From Bacillus_BE sp042263505 (GTDB taxonomy: Bacteria; Bacillota; Bacilli; Bacillales; Cytobacillaceae), in NCBI RefSeq assembly GCF_042263505.1, contig NZ_JBHKFI010000012.1:62001-126000 (forward strand): DNA of 64,000 bases, written 5' to 3'. Under the pieces are notes generated by a model. The model searched no databases. It was not told the DNA's origin and saw only the letters and a list, made by a program, of their open reading frames with translations. The translations under genes and the position numbers were made by a program. Of this stretch, positions 53,543 to 61,751 are shown piece after piece (the stretch's first letter is position 1; each line of letters opens with the position of its first letter).

Positions 53543-54442
53543 CTATTTTTCATTTGAAAGCTTGGTCAATTTAATCGTTAAATCTGTTTTCTTCTCAGAC
53601 CAATTTGAGATATTTATGAATTCCTCATTTTTCATTTCTATTGTATAGATTTTAGAGTTCTTTATGTCAAAGCTTTGTCCATTTGAGGAATTTTCCTCAA
53701 AGTTAGAAGTAGACACAAAAACATAATAAGGTGTTTCAAAATGGTTTATGACTTGTATTGTATATTTTCCTGCTTCAATTTCTCCACCCGCTTGAAATTT
53801 TCCAAACTTGTTATGGAATGAATAAGTATCATTTTTTAGTATTTCTTTATTGAAGTTGGATGGTGTAAGTTGTGCGTATCCGTTTCCTCTTACCGAAATT
53901 ATGTTGTTGCTATAAAATTGTTTACCTACGTATTCTTGACCTTCATCTAAATGTATCCCTCCTATCTCAATTTCTCCTTCAACCGCTTTAATATCATAAA
54001 AGCCAGGCATAAAATCTTTATTATTTATCTTATAGGATTTAAGAAAAGATGATTCAAGATTGACATATTCAGCAGGATTTTCATCAATATTTCTATTTTT
54101 CATTGTTAATGGTATTGGTTCAACTCTATTTATGATGACATTATTTGCATAAAAAACATATCCCCCTATTAAAAAACCTAACATAGTGAAGAAAGATAAG
54201 AATGAACTTGTACTAATTATTCTACGCTTTTTGATTCTAGAAATGACTTTGTTTAAATTAATCTCGGATGGTTCTACATCTTTATGAGTAAGGATGGGTT
54301 CTTTTTTCATATCTTTATATATTTGGTTGCAAGTTTCACATTCATCTAAATGACTACTAACCAATAAATGACTTTCATCACTCGCTAATTTGTCAATGTA
54401 TAATGGTAATAAGTCTTGAATAATTTTACAATGGTTTATCAA
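53543..54442 (-). CDS. Anti-sigma factor with zinc-finger N-terminus
   Basis: Membrane anti-sigma factor of 299 residues. The N-terminal ZAS/zf-HC2 domain is seen as H-x3-C-x2-C (HLDECETCNQIY) around residue 31-43; a single membrane helix lies near residues 80-98; the outer domain of about 190 residues has no recognised signal-binding motif. TTG start with GGGGGA upstream, 17 bases inside the sigma gene, so the two are translationally coupled. It should hold the ECF sigma factor inactive until an envelope signal arrives. Confidence 0.85.
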   Translation of the reverse strand: MINHCKIIQDLLPLYIDKLASDESHLLVSSHLDECETCNQIYKDMKKEPILTHKDVEPSEINLNKVISRIKKRRIISTSSFLSFFTMLGFLIGGYVFYANNVIINRVEPIPLTMKNRNIDENPAEYVNLESSFLKSYKINNKDFMPGFYDIKAVEGEIEIGGIHLDEGQEYVGKQFYSNNIISVRGNGYAQLTPSNFNKEILKNDTYSFHNKFGKFQAGGEIEAGKYTIQVINHFETPYYVFVSTSNFEENSSNGQSFDIKNSKIYTIEMKNEEFINISNWSEKKTDLTIKLTKLSNEK

Positions 54443-54935
54443 ATTTATCCCCCTTTTCCATTATTCCCCTCAATTTATATATCCCTCTATGAAAAGTAAC
54501 TCTTGCCCAGCTTTCACTTTTCACAAATATGTCTCCTATCGCCTTGAAACTTAAATCATTAAAACTCCGAAGAATAACAACTTGCTTATAAGGCTCATTA
54601 AGTAGCTTGATTGCTTGGAGTAAAAAAAGGTTCTCTTCCTTCTTTTCCACTAATTTTGAAGGAGAAGATAGATTCACAACCTCAGTATTATTTTCATTAA
54701 TTTCGTCATATATTGTTGGATTCTTTTTTTGATGTTTAAAATAGACATATTTTCCAATCTGATACAGCCAAGTTTTTATTGAAGAATTCCCCTTAAAGCG
54801 ATGAATTGAAATATATGCTTGAAAAAATGTTTCTTGGACCAGTTCTTCTGTTAACGTTTTATCATTGGTCAGATAATATATGTAATTGTATAATTCCCTT
54901 GAGTATAGTTTGTAAATTTCCGTAAATTCCTTCAA
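54426..54935 (-). CDS. ECF RNA polymerase sigma factor
   Basis: Sigma-70 family ECF factor of 169 residues. Region 2 is clear (LYNYIYYLTNDKTLTEELVQ then ETFFQAY, and IKTWLYQIGKY), and region 4 follows (LNEPYKQVVILRSFNDLSFK, with AIGDIFVKSESWARVTFHRG as the HTH). TTG start after a run of Gs. Upstream on the minus strand, TTTGTAACGAAA resembles an ECF-type -35 element (AAC core), so it may drive its own promoter. The sigma/anti-sigma/DUF2785 order suggests a stress module. Confidence 0.9.
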   Translation of the reverse strand: MKEFTEIYKLYSRELYNYIYYLTNDKTLTEELVQETFFQAYISIHRFKGNSSIKTWLYQIGKYVYFKHQKKNPTIYDEINENNTEVVNLSSPSKLVEKKEENLFLLQAIKLLNEPYKQVVILRSFNDLSFKAIGDIFVKSESWARVTFHRGIYKLRGIMEKGDKFDKPL

Positions 54936-55181
54936 TAGTTCCCCCCCTCATAGAATTAGTATCAATTTTTTTACTTTCGTTACAAAAAAAGTAAAAATAA
55001 TCACTTTCCAGTAACTATTTTTCGGCATTAAACTAACAACTCCTTCATTCCCTTGAAATTCTATGGGACATACTAATATGGGTTCTAACATATCCGGATA
55101 AAAATGAATCGCAACTTTTAGATTTTTAACCTGTAGGTGTGGCGTATATATTGTTGGAAATTATCTACAATGGTCATAAAA
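54936..55181 (-). promoter_or_regulatory. Putative autoregulated ECF promoter region
   Basis: The minus strand has TACTTTTTTTGTAACGAAAGTA within 60 bases of the sigma gene start. TGTAAC has the AAC core of ECF -35 elements and an inverted repeat TACTTT/AAAGTA surrounds it. No confident -10 is seen. The rest is AT-rich with no gene. Confidence 0.35.
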
Positions 55182-55230
55182 AAATAACCTAGATCCGCCA
55201 TTCTTTTTAACAGTAGCCTCTAGGTTATTT
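55182..55230 (-). terminator. Terminator of the AhpD-like gene
   Basis: Perfect 12-base stem AAATAACCTAGA/TCTAGGTTATTT; on the minus strand it is followed by seven Ts. It lies 115 bases beyond the stop of the minus-strand gene at 55345. Confidence 0.8.
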
Positions 55231-55344
55231 CTTTTGTCCTTTTTTACAACATTTCTTGCAGATTAGAATTTTCGTTAAATATGGGGTCGTAAAAAAATCA
55301 AAACCACCCGTGAAAGCAACTTTTTATATGTTTACCTTTTTTAG

Positions 55345-55764
55345 TTAGAACCTGTTAGGTTCTAATTTCATTACTGCCCCAAAATATTGTTGAGCCGTAG
55401 TAAAACTAATGAAGGCACAAAGCTCACTAACTTCATTATCAGAAAAATACTCGTTTAATATTTCAAACGCGAAATCTGGGACCATTCCTTTGGGGGATTT
55501 CAAAAATACCTCCGCAAACCCTACTGCAACAGATGTTTTTTCATCAAACGCATTAGGCTCAGGCTTTCCTTTTGCTTTGCAATACTCACAACCATTGCTT
55601 TGTGCCAATGATCTTCTAACTTGCTCTTTTAATTTGGATGACAATAGCCCGTCTTTTTCTAATATTTCTCCTAAATTAGACCATGCTTCCATAACTTTTG
55701 TATTATAACCAAGTAGCTTTTGAAAAGGTGTTTTCCCAAAATTTGATTGATTGATTCTTGCCAT
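55345..55764 (-). CDS. AhpD-like/carboxymuconolactone decarboxylase family protein
   Basis: All-helical protein of 139 residues. The CMD/AhpD core shows as RRSLAQSNGCEYCKAKG, with the redox-type C-x2-C pair at about residues 59-62, but the His that normally stands four residues after the second Cys is absent (Gly). It may be a peroxidase-linked disulfide reductase or a family member with changed chemistry. It is divergent from the Lrp-type gene at 55887, which probably regulates it. AAGGAGGT precedes the ATG. Confidence 0.82.
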   Translation of the reverse strand: MARINQSNFGKTPFQKLLGYNTKVMEAWSNLGEILEKDGLLSSKLKEQVRRSLAQSNGCEYCKAKGKPEPNAFDEKTSVAVGFAEVFLKSPKGMVPDFAFEILNEYFSDNEVSELCAFISFTTAQQYFGAVMKLEPNRF

Positions 55765-55886
55765 TTACACTACCTCCTTGTTATATTAAATATAAAGGAT
55801 AAATCGTATAAATCACATTAAATTAAAAATGGTATTTCGTTATATCATTTAAATTATTAACAAAAAAGAGAGGTATTTCTTTAAAA

Positions 55887-56327
55887 ATGAAAATAGACGA
55901 TATTGATAAAAAAATAATAGTTGAATTATCTAACAATAGTCGTTTATCAATGAGCGAACTCGGAAGAAGAATTAATTTATCCTCTCCATCCGTAACTGAA
56001 CGAGTAAGACAAATGGAGTCATTTGGATTAATAAAAAAATATACTTTAGAAATTAACTACGAAAAATTAGGACTACCTATTCAATGTATAATAGAGGCAA
56101 CAGTAAAAAATGGGGACTATAAACGATTTAAGAATTATATAGAAAGTCTTCCCAATGTTGATTTTTGTTATCGAATAGCGGGTAATGCTTGCTATATGCT
56201 TAAAATGCAATTTGAAAATTTTTCTAAAGCAGAAGAGTTCATTGACACTGTAAATCCATATGCTTCAACTGTTACACACTTTATCTTTTCAGAAGTCCAG
56301 ACAAGTTTGAAAGTTGATTCACCGTGA
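55887..56327 (+). CDS. Lrp/AsnC-family regulator
   Basis: Regulator of 146 residues. The N-terminal HTH is clear (DDIDKKIIVELSNNSRLSMS then ELGRRINLSSPSVTERVRQM), and a C-terminal RAM/AsnC ligand domain follows. It would form dimers or octamers responding to an amino acid or similar ligand. It is divergent from the AhpD-like gene, with a 120-base shared promoter gap. AAAGAGAGG lies upstream, somewhat far from the ATG. A terminator follows directly. Confidence 0.9.
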   Translation: MKIDDIDKKIIVELSNNSRLSMSELGRRINLSSPSVTERVRQMESFGLIKKYTLEINYEKLGLPIQCIIEATVKNGDYKRFKNYIESLPNVDFCYRIAGNACYMLKMQFENFSKAEEFIDTVNPYASTVTHFIFSEVQTSLKVDSP

Positions 56328-56346
56328 CCCATTTTCCAGAATAATA

Positions 56347-56381
56347 AAATGCCTTTGCATAAATTAGCAAAGGCATTTTTA
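56347..56381 (+). terminator. Terminator of the Lrp-type gene
   Basis: Perfect 12-base stem AAATGCCTTTGC/GCAAAGGCATTT with an eight-base loop and five Ts. Confidence 0.9.
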
Positions 56382-56390
56382 ATTATATAC

Positions 56391-56417
56391 AAAAAAAGAA
56401 GCGACCGTAATCGCTTC
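56391..56417 (-). terminator. Terminator of tRNA-Ala
   Basis: Seven-base stem GAAGCGA/TCGCTTC with a six-base loop; the plus-strand As at 56391-56397 give a seven-T tail on the minus strand, 16 bases after the tRNA 3' end. Confidence 0.85.
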
Positions 56418-56432
56418 AATCAAAATAAATGA

Positions 56433-56505
<73 letters not shown>

Positions 56506-56549
56506 GTATACCCTAGATAAAATTGGTAGTGATACTAACTACTGAGTGA

Positions 56550-56570
56550 TCCCAGCTGAGCTAATGCCCC
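56550..56570 (-). pseudogene. Truncated tRNA-Ala-like 5' fragment
   Basis: The minus strand reads GGGGCATTAGCTCAGCTGGG followed by A, matching the acceptor 5' strand and D arm of a tRNA-Ala (the UGC type in Bacillus differs at one base). The rest of the tRNA is missing. It lies 44 bases upstream of the intact tRNA-Ala(GGC). Confidence 0.6.
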
Positions 56571-56676
56571 GAATATAAAGACTACATCAAAAATTATATC
56601 CACATCTTGTTCTATAAGCAAGAAAAAAATGATGATTTAGGATAAAGTTATTGGCTCTATTTTTGAATAGGGGTTG

Positions 56677-56726
56677 ATAAATAAATTTGAACGTATTAAA
56701 ATTTTAATACGTTCAAATTTATTTAT
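56677..56726. promoter_or_regulatory. 50-bp perfect palindrome, probable operator
   Basis: Each 25-base half is the exact reverse complement of the other, with centre between 56701 and 56702. It contains TTTGAACGTATTAAAA and its mirror. It ends 14 bases before the start codon of the HTH regulator, covering the likely promoter and leader, so it is well placed for autoregulation by that protein. With no loop and no T-run after it, it is not a typical terminator. Confidence 0.7.
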
Positions 56727-56740
56727 AAGGTGCGATAAGA

Positions 56741-57301
56741 ATGAAAGACATTTATTATATTGAAAGTTTAGAGCAACTCAAGGTTTTAAGTGATCCCTTC
56801 CGAGTGAGGATTATTTGGGAACTGGATGAATCCGCTAAAACGGGGAAAATGTTAGCGGACCTTTTAGAGTTGTCGCCATCTAAGATGCGTTATCATTTAA
56901 CCGAGCTTGAGAAAGTTGGGCTGATTGAGATAGAAAGAACGGAAATAAAGAATGGAATTGTGCAAAAATTTTTCCGCCCGATTGCAAAAATTATTTCTCT
57001 TGAAAAAATGTACCCTGTGATTAATGGTGATACTTCCTCCATCAATAATTCTCTTATCGAGAATGCCTTATTACTGTTGGAGAAGGCAAAAATCAATTTA
57101 AGAAAAATAAATGCGAAGGCTTTTAACCCAGGAGAACTCATTCAAATCTTTGATACTCTGTCGTTAACTGAAGTGGAGTTTCAAGAATTCAAGATCAAAT
57201 TAAATGAGTTGAAGTCCTCCTTTCAACATGAAAATCATCAAGGAAAAAAGAAATACCAAATCTATGTTGCAGCATTTCCTGAAGGAGATGAAAAGAAATA
57301 A
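56741..57301 (+). CDS. ArsR-like winged-helix regulator
   Basis: Regulator of 186 residues with an N-terminal winged helix (LKVLSDPFRVRIIWELDES, then LLELSPSKMRYHLTELEKVG and the wing with IERTEIKNGIVQKFFRP). The C-terminal half is helical and unrecognised. The pattern is that of the ArsR/HTH_20 group. It is followed by an MFS transporter 30 bases away, and a 50-bp palindrome precedes it, so it very likely represses itself and the transporter, with a small molecule as inducer. AAGGTG lies before the ATG. Confidence 0.85.
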   Translation: MKDIYYIESLEQLKVLSDPFRVRIIWELDESAKTGKMLADLLELSPSKMRYHLTELEKVGLIEIERTEIKNGIVQKFFRPIAKIISLEKMYPVINGDTSSINNSLIENALLLLEKAKINLRKINAKAFNPGELIQIFDTLSLTEVEFQEFKIKLNELKSSFQHENHQGKKKYQIYVAAFPEGDEKK

Positions 57302-57331
57302 GTTCAAGTGTGGCAGAAGGGCGGAAAGGAT

Positions 57332-58561
57332 ATGAACTTAAAGAAGGATAGAAATTTCTTATATATTATCAGTGCCAACACATTAGCCAATATTGGCTCA
57401 GGGATTGCGATGATTGGCATCCCTTGGCATTTGTTGAATCAAGTGAATGGGGAACGAAGTCTTGGGATTATCACATTTATTACGACGGGTCTGCTTTTTA
57501 TACTATCCCCCTATCTTGGAATCATCATTGATCGCTATTCACGAAAGAAGCTCGAGTTAATTTACAATTTGCTAGGGTTTTTGCTTGTATTTGCTTTTGC
57601 TCTTTGGGGCCTCTTTTTAGGGGAGTATCAATCTTACCATCTGATGATTTTATATATGGTGGGATCGCTCTATTTTACCTTTCATTTTCAAACCATGCTT
57701 GGGATGACACAGGAGCTATTTGCAAAAGATACTTATCAAACACTAAATAGTGTATTGGAAATACAAAATCAGGTGGCCAATGTGATTGCAGGAGGTTTGG
57801 CAGGGATATTGATTGCCCGCTGGGGATTAGTCAATATTCTTCTTGTTAATGCAGGAACCTATTTAGCTGCATTTGTATTCTATCTCTTAATCAAGTATCA
57901 AAAATCACAGTCTATAAATTTCACAAAAAAAGTCAGTGCTATTGAGGATTTTAAAGCGGGATGGAAATATTTAAGACAGCAACCAAGCTTAAGTATTTTT
58001 TATTTAGCTACCTACATTCCTTTTTCCATTGTCATGTTAATTAATTATGTCTTTCCAGTATATGTGAGGAAGACATTACATGCAGGTCCTGTTGTATTTG
58101 GCCTTTATGAAGTAATCTTTTCGTGTGGCTCCGTTTTGGCAGGTCTCGTTATCGTTGTATTAACAAAACGTTTAGGAAAAGAAAGATTCATTATCTTGAA
58201 TGCGACCATTATCACCATTTCAATGTTCTGCTTACCAATCCTACCTTTGGCTTCTGTGTTCTTAGTGATGAACGTGATGATTGGTTTTGGAAGTGCAGGA
58301 GTAAAGATTACTCGAAGGACGATTATGATGGAAAATATTCCAACCAGTATCGTCGGGCGAGTCAATAGTTTTTATTCAATCGTTGAAATTGCCTTACGCT
58401 TAACGTTCATTAGTATTTTCACAGCTATGATCTCCAAAACAGGAACAACGATTCCATTGCTTATCATGGGAACCCTTCTCCTATTTTCAGTTTTCTTTAT
58501 TATGTACTGTCAAAAAGGCGTTAAAAGAGAGTTTGCCCTGTCAAATGAATCGTTAAAATAG
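57332..58561 (+). CDS. MFS transporter
   Basis: Major facilitator protein of 409 residues with about twelve membrane helices. ATG 57332 (MNLKKDRNFLYI) is chosen as GGAAAGG precedes it; the GTG at 57308 lacks a site. The loop between helices 2 and 3 has IIDRYSRKKLELIYN, an MFS signature variant. It resembles the MefA/enterobactin-exporter-like (MFS_3) group of drug or macrolide exporters. Under control of the HTH gene just upstream. Substrate unknown. Confidence 0.88.
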   Translation: MNLKKDRNFLYIISANTLANIGSGIAMIGIPWHLLNQVNGERSLGIITFITTGLLFILSPYLGIIIDRYSRKKLELIYNLLGFLLVFAFALWGLFLGEYQSYHLMILYMVGSLYFTFHFQTMLGMTQELFAKDTYQTLNSVLEIQNQVANVIAGGLAGILIARWGLVNILLVNAGTYLAAFVFYLLIKYQKSQSINFTKKVSAIEDFKAGWKYLRQQPSLSIFYLATYIPFSIVMLINYVFPVYVRKTLHAGPVVFGLYEVIFSCGSVLAGLVIVVLTKRLGKERFIILNATIITISMFCLPILPLASVFLVMNVMIGFGSAGVKITRRTIMMENIPTSIVGRVNSFYSIVEIALRLTFISIFTAMISKTGTTIPLLIMGTLLLFSVFFIMYCQKGVKREFALSNESLK

Positions 58562-58566
58562 TTTAA

Positions 58567-58596
58567 AGGCACCTTCCATATTACAAGAAGGTGCCT
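58567..58596. terminator. Bidirectional terminator between MFS and MgtC-like genes
   Basis: Perfect ten-base stem AGGCACCTTC/GAAGGTGCCT with a ten-base loop between two convergent genes. T-runs are weak on both sides. Confidence 0.75.
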
Positions 58597-58603
58597 CTGT
58601 TAA

Positions 58604-59344
58604 TTATTGCAGGCTTTCGACCTCTACTGAAGTCACACCCTCAATTTCTGAAATACTGTAATACACATCGGTCGTCTTTCTTTTGAAATTGACGGTGATT
58701 CTTAATTTGACTAAATGATCGCCAGTTTCTAAGTCTTTAATGCGAATATTTTTGATGGCCATTTTTTGTTCATTTACCGCTTTAATTAAGTCATCAATTT
58801 TCTTTTTCTCGTGTACAATAACGTGAAGCCTAATTTCTTTTTGACGCAGTTGCTTTGGTCCTATGAGTGAGACTAAGATGGGAATGAGTTCGACGCTGAT
58901 GATGAGTAGGGTTACACCAGCGATGGCTTCAATGTAAAAACCAGCACCCACGGCAATTCCGATTCCAGCAGCTCCCCAAATTAACGCGGCTGTTGTTAAA
59001 CCGGAAATGCTGTCGTTCCCACGACGAAGGATGACACCGGCTCCTAAGAAACCAATTCCCGATACAATTTGCGCAGCAAGACGGAGGGGATCCATGGTAA
59101 TATTTACAGCATCGTTTTTTGGAAAGGTATAAGCTGATTCAATGGAGACGATCGTGAGTAGACAGCTGACGATGGAAATGACTAAACTGGTTTTAAGACC
59201 AACTGGCTTTCGTTTAATTTCCCGTTCAAGACCAATAATTAATCCGAGCACAGTAGAGATTCCTAATTTAACCAGAATTTCAAGATCTAGTTGACTTAGT
59301 AGACCTCCTTTAAAGATAGTTGTAATGTTATAGAGTAAAAGCAA
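58604..59344 (-). CDS. MgtC/SapB-family membrane protein
   Basis: Membrane protein of about 246 residues with five N-terminal helices and a C-terminal ACT-like soluble domain. The MgtC/SapB core is obvious: LGLIIGLEREIKRKPVGLKT, SGIGFLGAGVILRRG and TTAALIWGAAGIGIAVGAG. Linked to magnesium homeostasis in other bacteria. The start is uncertain: TTG 59344 gives eight bases after GGAGG, while the longer frame begins inside that site at 59359. Divergent from the EamA transporter gene. Confidence 0.88.
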   Translation of the reverse strand: MLLLYNITTIFKGGLLSQLDLEILVKLGISTVLGLIIGLEREIKRKPVGLKTSLVISIVSCLLTIVSIESAYTFPKNDAVNITMDPLRLAAQIVSGIGFLGAGVILRRGNDSISGLTTAALIWGAAGIGIAVGAGFYIEAIAGVTLLIISVELIPILVSLIGPKQLRQKEIRLHVIVHEKKKIDDLIKAVNEQKMAIKNIRIKDLETGDHLVKLRITVNFKRKTTDVYYSISEIEGVTSVEVESLQ

Positions 59345-59435
59345 TGACAATACCTCCAAGTTTTGATAGTTTATGGCAATTTTGTATAGTAAAATATGGT
59401 ATATGTGTAAGAATTCGGAGAGCAGGAGTGATCGT

Positions 59436-60350
59436 GTGGAAAGTCCTAAAGTAAATCCTTATGTTGTATTGGCAATTGGTGTTTTATCTGTATCTGCTTC
59501 GGCAATCTTGGTTAAAGTATCCTCTTCTCCGTCTGGTGTAATCGCTTTTTACCGTTTATTTTTCTCGGTGCTGTTCATGTTGCCTCTTTTTTTATTTAAG
59601 AATGCAGCCGAGTTAAAGTTAATCACGAAGCGAGATTGGATATTTTCTATCGTCTCAGGCCTCTTTTTGGCGTTTCATTTTATCCTATGGTTTGAATCAT
59701 TAAACTATACCTCTGTGGCTAGTTCAACTGTGCTTGTCACTCTTCAACCGTTATTTGCCTTTATTGGGACCTTTCTATTTTTTAAAGAAAGATTTTCTGG
59801 TAAAGCTGTCATAAGTTGTGTGATCGCGATTATCGGAAGTGTGATTATCAGCTGGGGTGATTTTCGGATAAGTGGAATGGCTCTTTTTGGGGATTTTTTA
59901 TCATTAGTTGCCTGTGCACTTGTTACCGCTTATCTAATGTTTGGTCAATCTGTTCGCCAAAGATTATCATTAATAACATATACTTTTGTTGTCTATACCT
60001 TTAGTGCTATTGTGTTATTTTTTTATGTATTAATAGATCAAGAGTCTTTTTTTCCAGTTGTTAAGACTGATTGGATCTATTTTATCCTTTTAGCCTTAAT
60101 TCCTACTTTAATGGGCCATACTTTATTTAACTGGTCACTTAAATGGATTAGTACATCGACCATTTCAATGGCCATCCTTTTTGAACCAGTCGGCGCAACG
60201 ATTATGGCCTATTTTCTATTGGATGAAAGCGTAACATGGTCGCAACTAATTGGGGGAATCATTGTTGTTTTCGGAATTATGTTTTTTATCTTAGATGAAA
60301 GAAAAGTGTTAATCAAGCAAAAAAACAAAATATCAACGGAAATGAAGTGA
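59436..60350 (+). CDS. EamA-family (DMT) transporter
   Basis: Membrane protein of 304 residues with ten helices in two EamA repeats; the second repeat starts near ALFGDFLSLVACALVTAYLM. GTG 59436 is chosen because AGGAG is seven bases upstream; an ATG far upstream at 59373 lacks a site and would add a non-hydrophobic extension. The family exports amino acids and other metabolites. Its stop overlaps the start of a GNAT-type fragment (TGATG), so they were once an operon. Confidence 0.87.
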   Translation: MESPKVNPYVVLAIGVLSVSASAILVKVSSSPSGVIAFYRLFFSVLFMLPLFLFKNAAELKLITKRDWIFSIVSGLFLAFHFILWFESLNYTSVASSTVLVTLQPLFAFIGTFLFFKERFSGKAVISCVIAIIGSVIISWGDFRISGMALFGDFLSLVACALVTAYLMFGQSVRQRLSLITYTFVVYTFSAIVLFFYVLIDQESFFPVVKTDWIYFILLALIPTLMGHTLFNWSLKWISTSTISMAILFEPVGATIMAYFLLDESVTWSQLIGGIIVVFGIMFFILDERKVLIKQKNKISTEMK

Positions 60351-60595
60351 TGATGTTGAGGATTCGTCAAGCTGCGGAAAAGGATGCATGGGGAATTGCC
60401 GAGGTTCATGTCAAAAGCTGGCAGTATGCATATAAAGGAATTATGGATCGGGATTTTTTGGAAAATCTTCAAATCAGGGATCGATTTTCTTTGTGGAAGG
60501 TCCTTAAATTACAGCTAGAGAAGATTGAGGTGATTAAAAAGTGGATATCGAAGTTCCTTTTGAAACCTTTCCAATTCTTGAAACGAAGCGAATGA
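60350..60595 (+). pseudogene. Truncated GNAT acetyltransferase
   Basis: The first 45 residues match the N-terminus of GNAT acetyltransferases (IRQAAEKDAWGIAEVHVKSW then QYAYKGIMDRDFLENLQIRD), and then the sequence becomes unrelated and ends after 82 codons, overlapping the next gene by 55 bases. The acetyl-CoA-binding core is missing, so it is probably a remnant created by a deletion that joined it to the downstream gene. Confidence 0.65.
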
Positions 60596-61095
60596 TCCTA
60601 AGACAGTTGGACAGGAGAGATGCATATTCTCTTTATCGCTATTTTTCCATTGAGGAAGTAACGAAATATTATGATTTAGAGCCGTTTACTACGGAACAGC
60701 AGGCTATTGATTTAATAAAACGCCTTTCCTACGAATATACTTTGGGAGAGCAAATTCGCTGGGGAATACAATGGAAGAATTCTCGTGATATTATTGGGAC
60801 ATGCGGTCTTCACGAGATTGAAAGAGAGCATTTTAAAGCAGAAATCGGCTATGAGCTGCATCCGGATTATTGGGGAAAGGGAATGATGACTGAAGTGATC
60901 GCGAAAGTATTGGAGTACGCTTTTTTTACCATGGGCTTAAACCGTGTAGAAGCATTCTATCATCCATTAAACCTTGCTTCAAAAAAAGTATTAGAAAAGA
61001 ATGGCTTTCAGTTCGAAGGAATATTAAGGCAACGATTATATAAAAAAGGAAAATTTATGGATGTTGCTCTTTCAGCTGTTCTAAAAGAAGAATAA
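60541..61095 (+). CDS. GNAT acetyltransferase (RimJ/RimL type)
   Basis: Acetyltransferase of 184 residues, complete. RimJ/L-type features: ETKRMILRQLDRRDAYSLYR at the N-terminus, IGYELHPDYWGKGMMTEVIA (acetyl-CoA loop) in the middle and NLASKKVLEKNGFQFEG near the C-terminus. Substrate could be a ribosomal protein N-terminus or a small molecule. GTG start with GAGGTG upstream, inside the truncated GNAT frame. A terminator follows. Confidence 0.9.
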   Translation: MDIEVPFETFPILETKRMILRQLDRRDAYSLYRYFSIEEVTKYYDLEPFTTEQQAIDLIKRLSYEYTLGEQIRWGIQWKNSRDIIGTCGLHEIEREHFKAEIGYELHPDYWGKGMMTEVIAKVLEYAFFTMGLNRVEAFYHPLNLASKKVLEKNGFQFEGILRQRLYKKGKFMDVALSAVLKEE

Positions 61096-61133
61096 AATGG
61101 AGAATCCTCGCTGTGAAGGATTCTCCATTTTTT
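61094..61133. terminator. Bidirectional terminator
   Basis: Perfect 15-base stem AAAATGGAGAATCCT/AGGATTCTCCATTTT with an eight-base loop, between convergent GNAT and small membrane protein genes. Confidence 0.88.
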
Positions 61134-61314
61134 AATAGGGATAGAGGATGGTTGTCAAGCCAGAAAAAACAAATGCTCCAACGACACTAAAAATAAAGGT
61201 TCCTCCATATATTTTTTCTTCTGAATTGGCCATCTTAATTCCTTCAATATAAGCATATATAAACAAATAGATAGCCATCACAAGAGAAAGATATAACGCG
61301 ATAGATTGAAGCAA
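61132..61314 (-). CDS. Small membrane protein (60 residues)
   Basis: TTG start with GGGTGAT upstream on the minus strand. Two membrane helices (LYLSLVMAIYLFIYAYI and GTFIFSVVGAFVFSGLTTIL) are joined by a short charged loop (EGIKMANSEEKIYG). I do not recognise the family. The stop lies in the terminator region shared with the GNAT gene. Confidence 0.6.
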   Translation of the reverse strand: MLQSIALYLSLVMAIYLFIYAYIEGIKMANSEEKIYGGTFIFSVVGAFVFSGLTTILYPY

Positions 61315-61490
61315 GGAATATCACCCACTTAAGAGTTAATAGAATACTATAGCTTTATGCTAGAAAGGGGATTCCTATGACAAATTCGAGTTGATCTACT
61401 TTTGGATAGAGATTTCTAATTATAGATGCTTATGATTTGGATAACATTTTTAAAAGCAGTGAAACGAGATTGACATAGTATTGTGTGTGA

Positions 61491-61587
61491 TGTGGTTAAA
61501 ATTATCCACAAGCTGTTGATAACTTTGTTTATAATGATAAAATAGGTATTTTAATTGTGGATGATTATGTGGATTTCATGTGGATAA
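61491..61587. promoter_or_regulatory. Cluster of DnaA-box-like sites
   Basis: Six sites resembling the DnaA box TTATCCACA. Minus-strand sites: 61491-61499 (one mismatch), 61514-61522 (one mismatch), 61556-61564 (one mismatch), 61568-61576 (two mismatches), 61579-61587 (perfect). Plus-strand: 61502-61510 (perfect). They form two triplets with starts 11-12 bases apart, on one face of the helix. The cluster lies 165-260 bases before glycerol dehydrogenase in an otherwise empty gap (61315-61751). Confidence 0.6.
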
Positions 61588-61751
61588 CAGTTTTAGAAAG
61601 TGAAATTAAAATAATAGACTTGAAATACGAAGGAATTTCTAATATTTAGTAAATTTTTGTGAAGTTTTACACAAAATGAAATTTTCTGTCCTCTCAATTG
61701 CTATAATTTATTTGTGTTAACTACATACTTTAAGCAAAAGGAGAGATTCAT

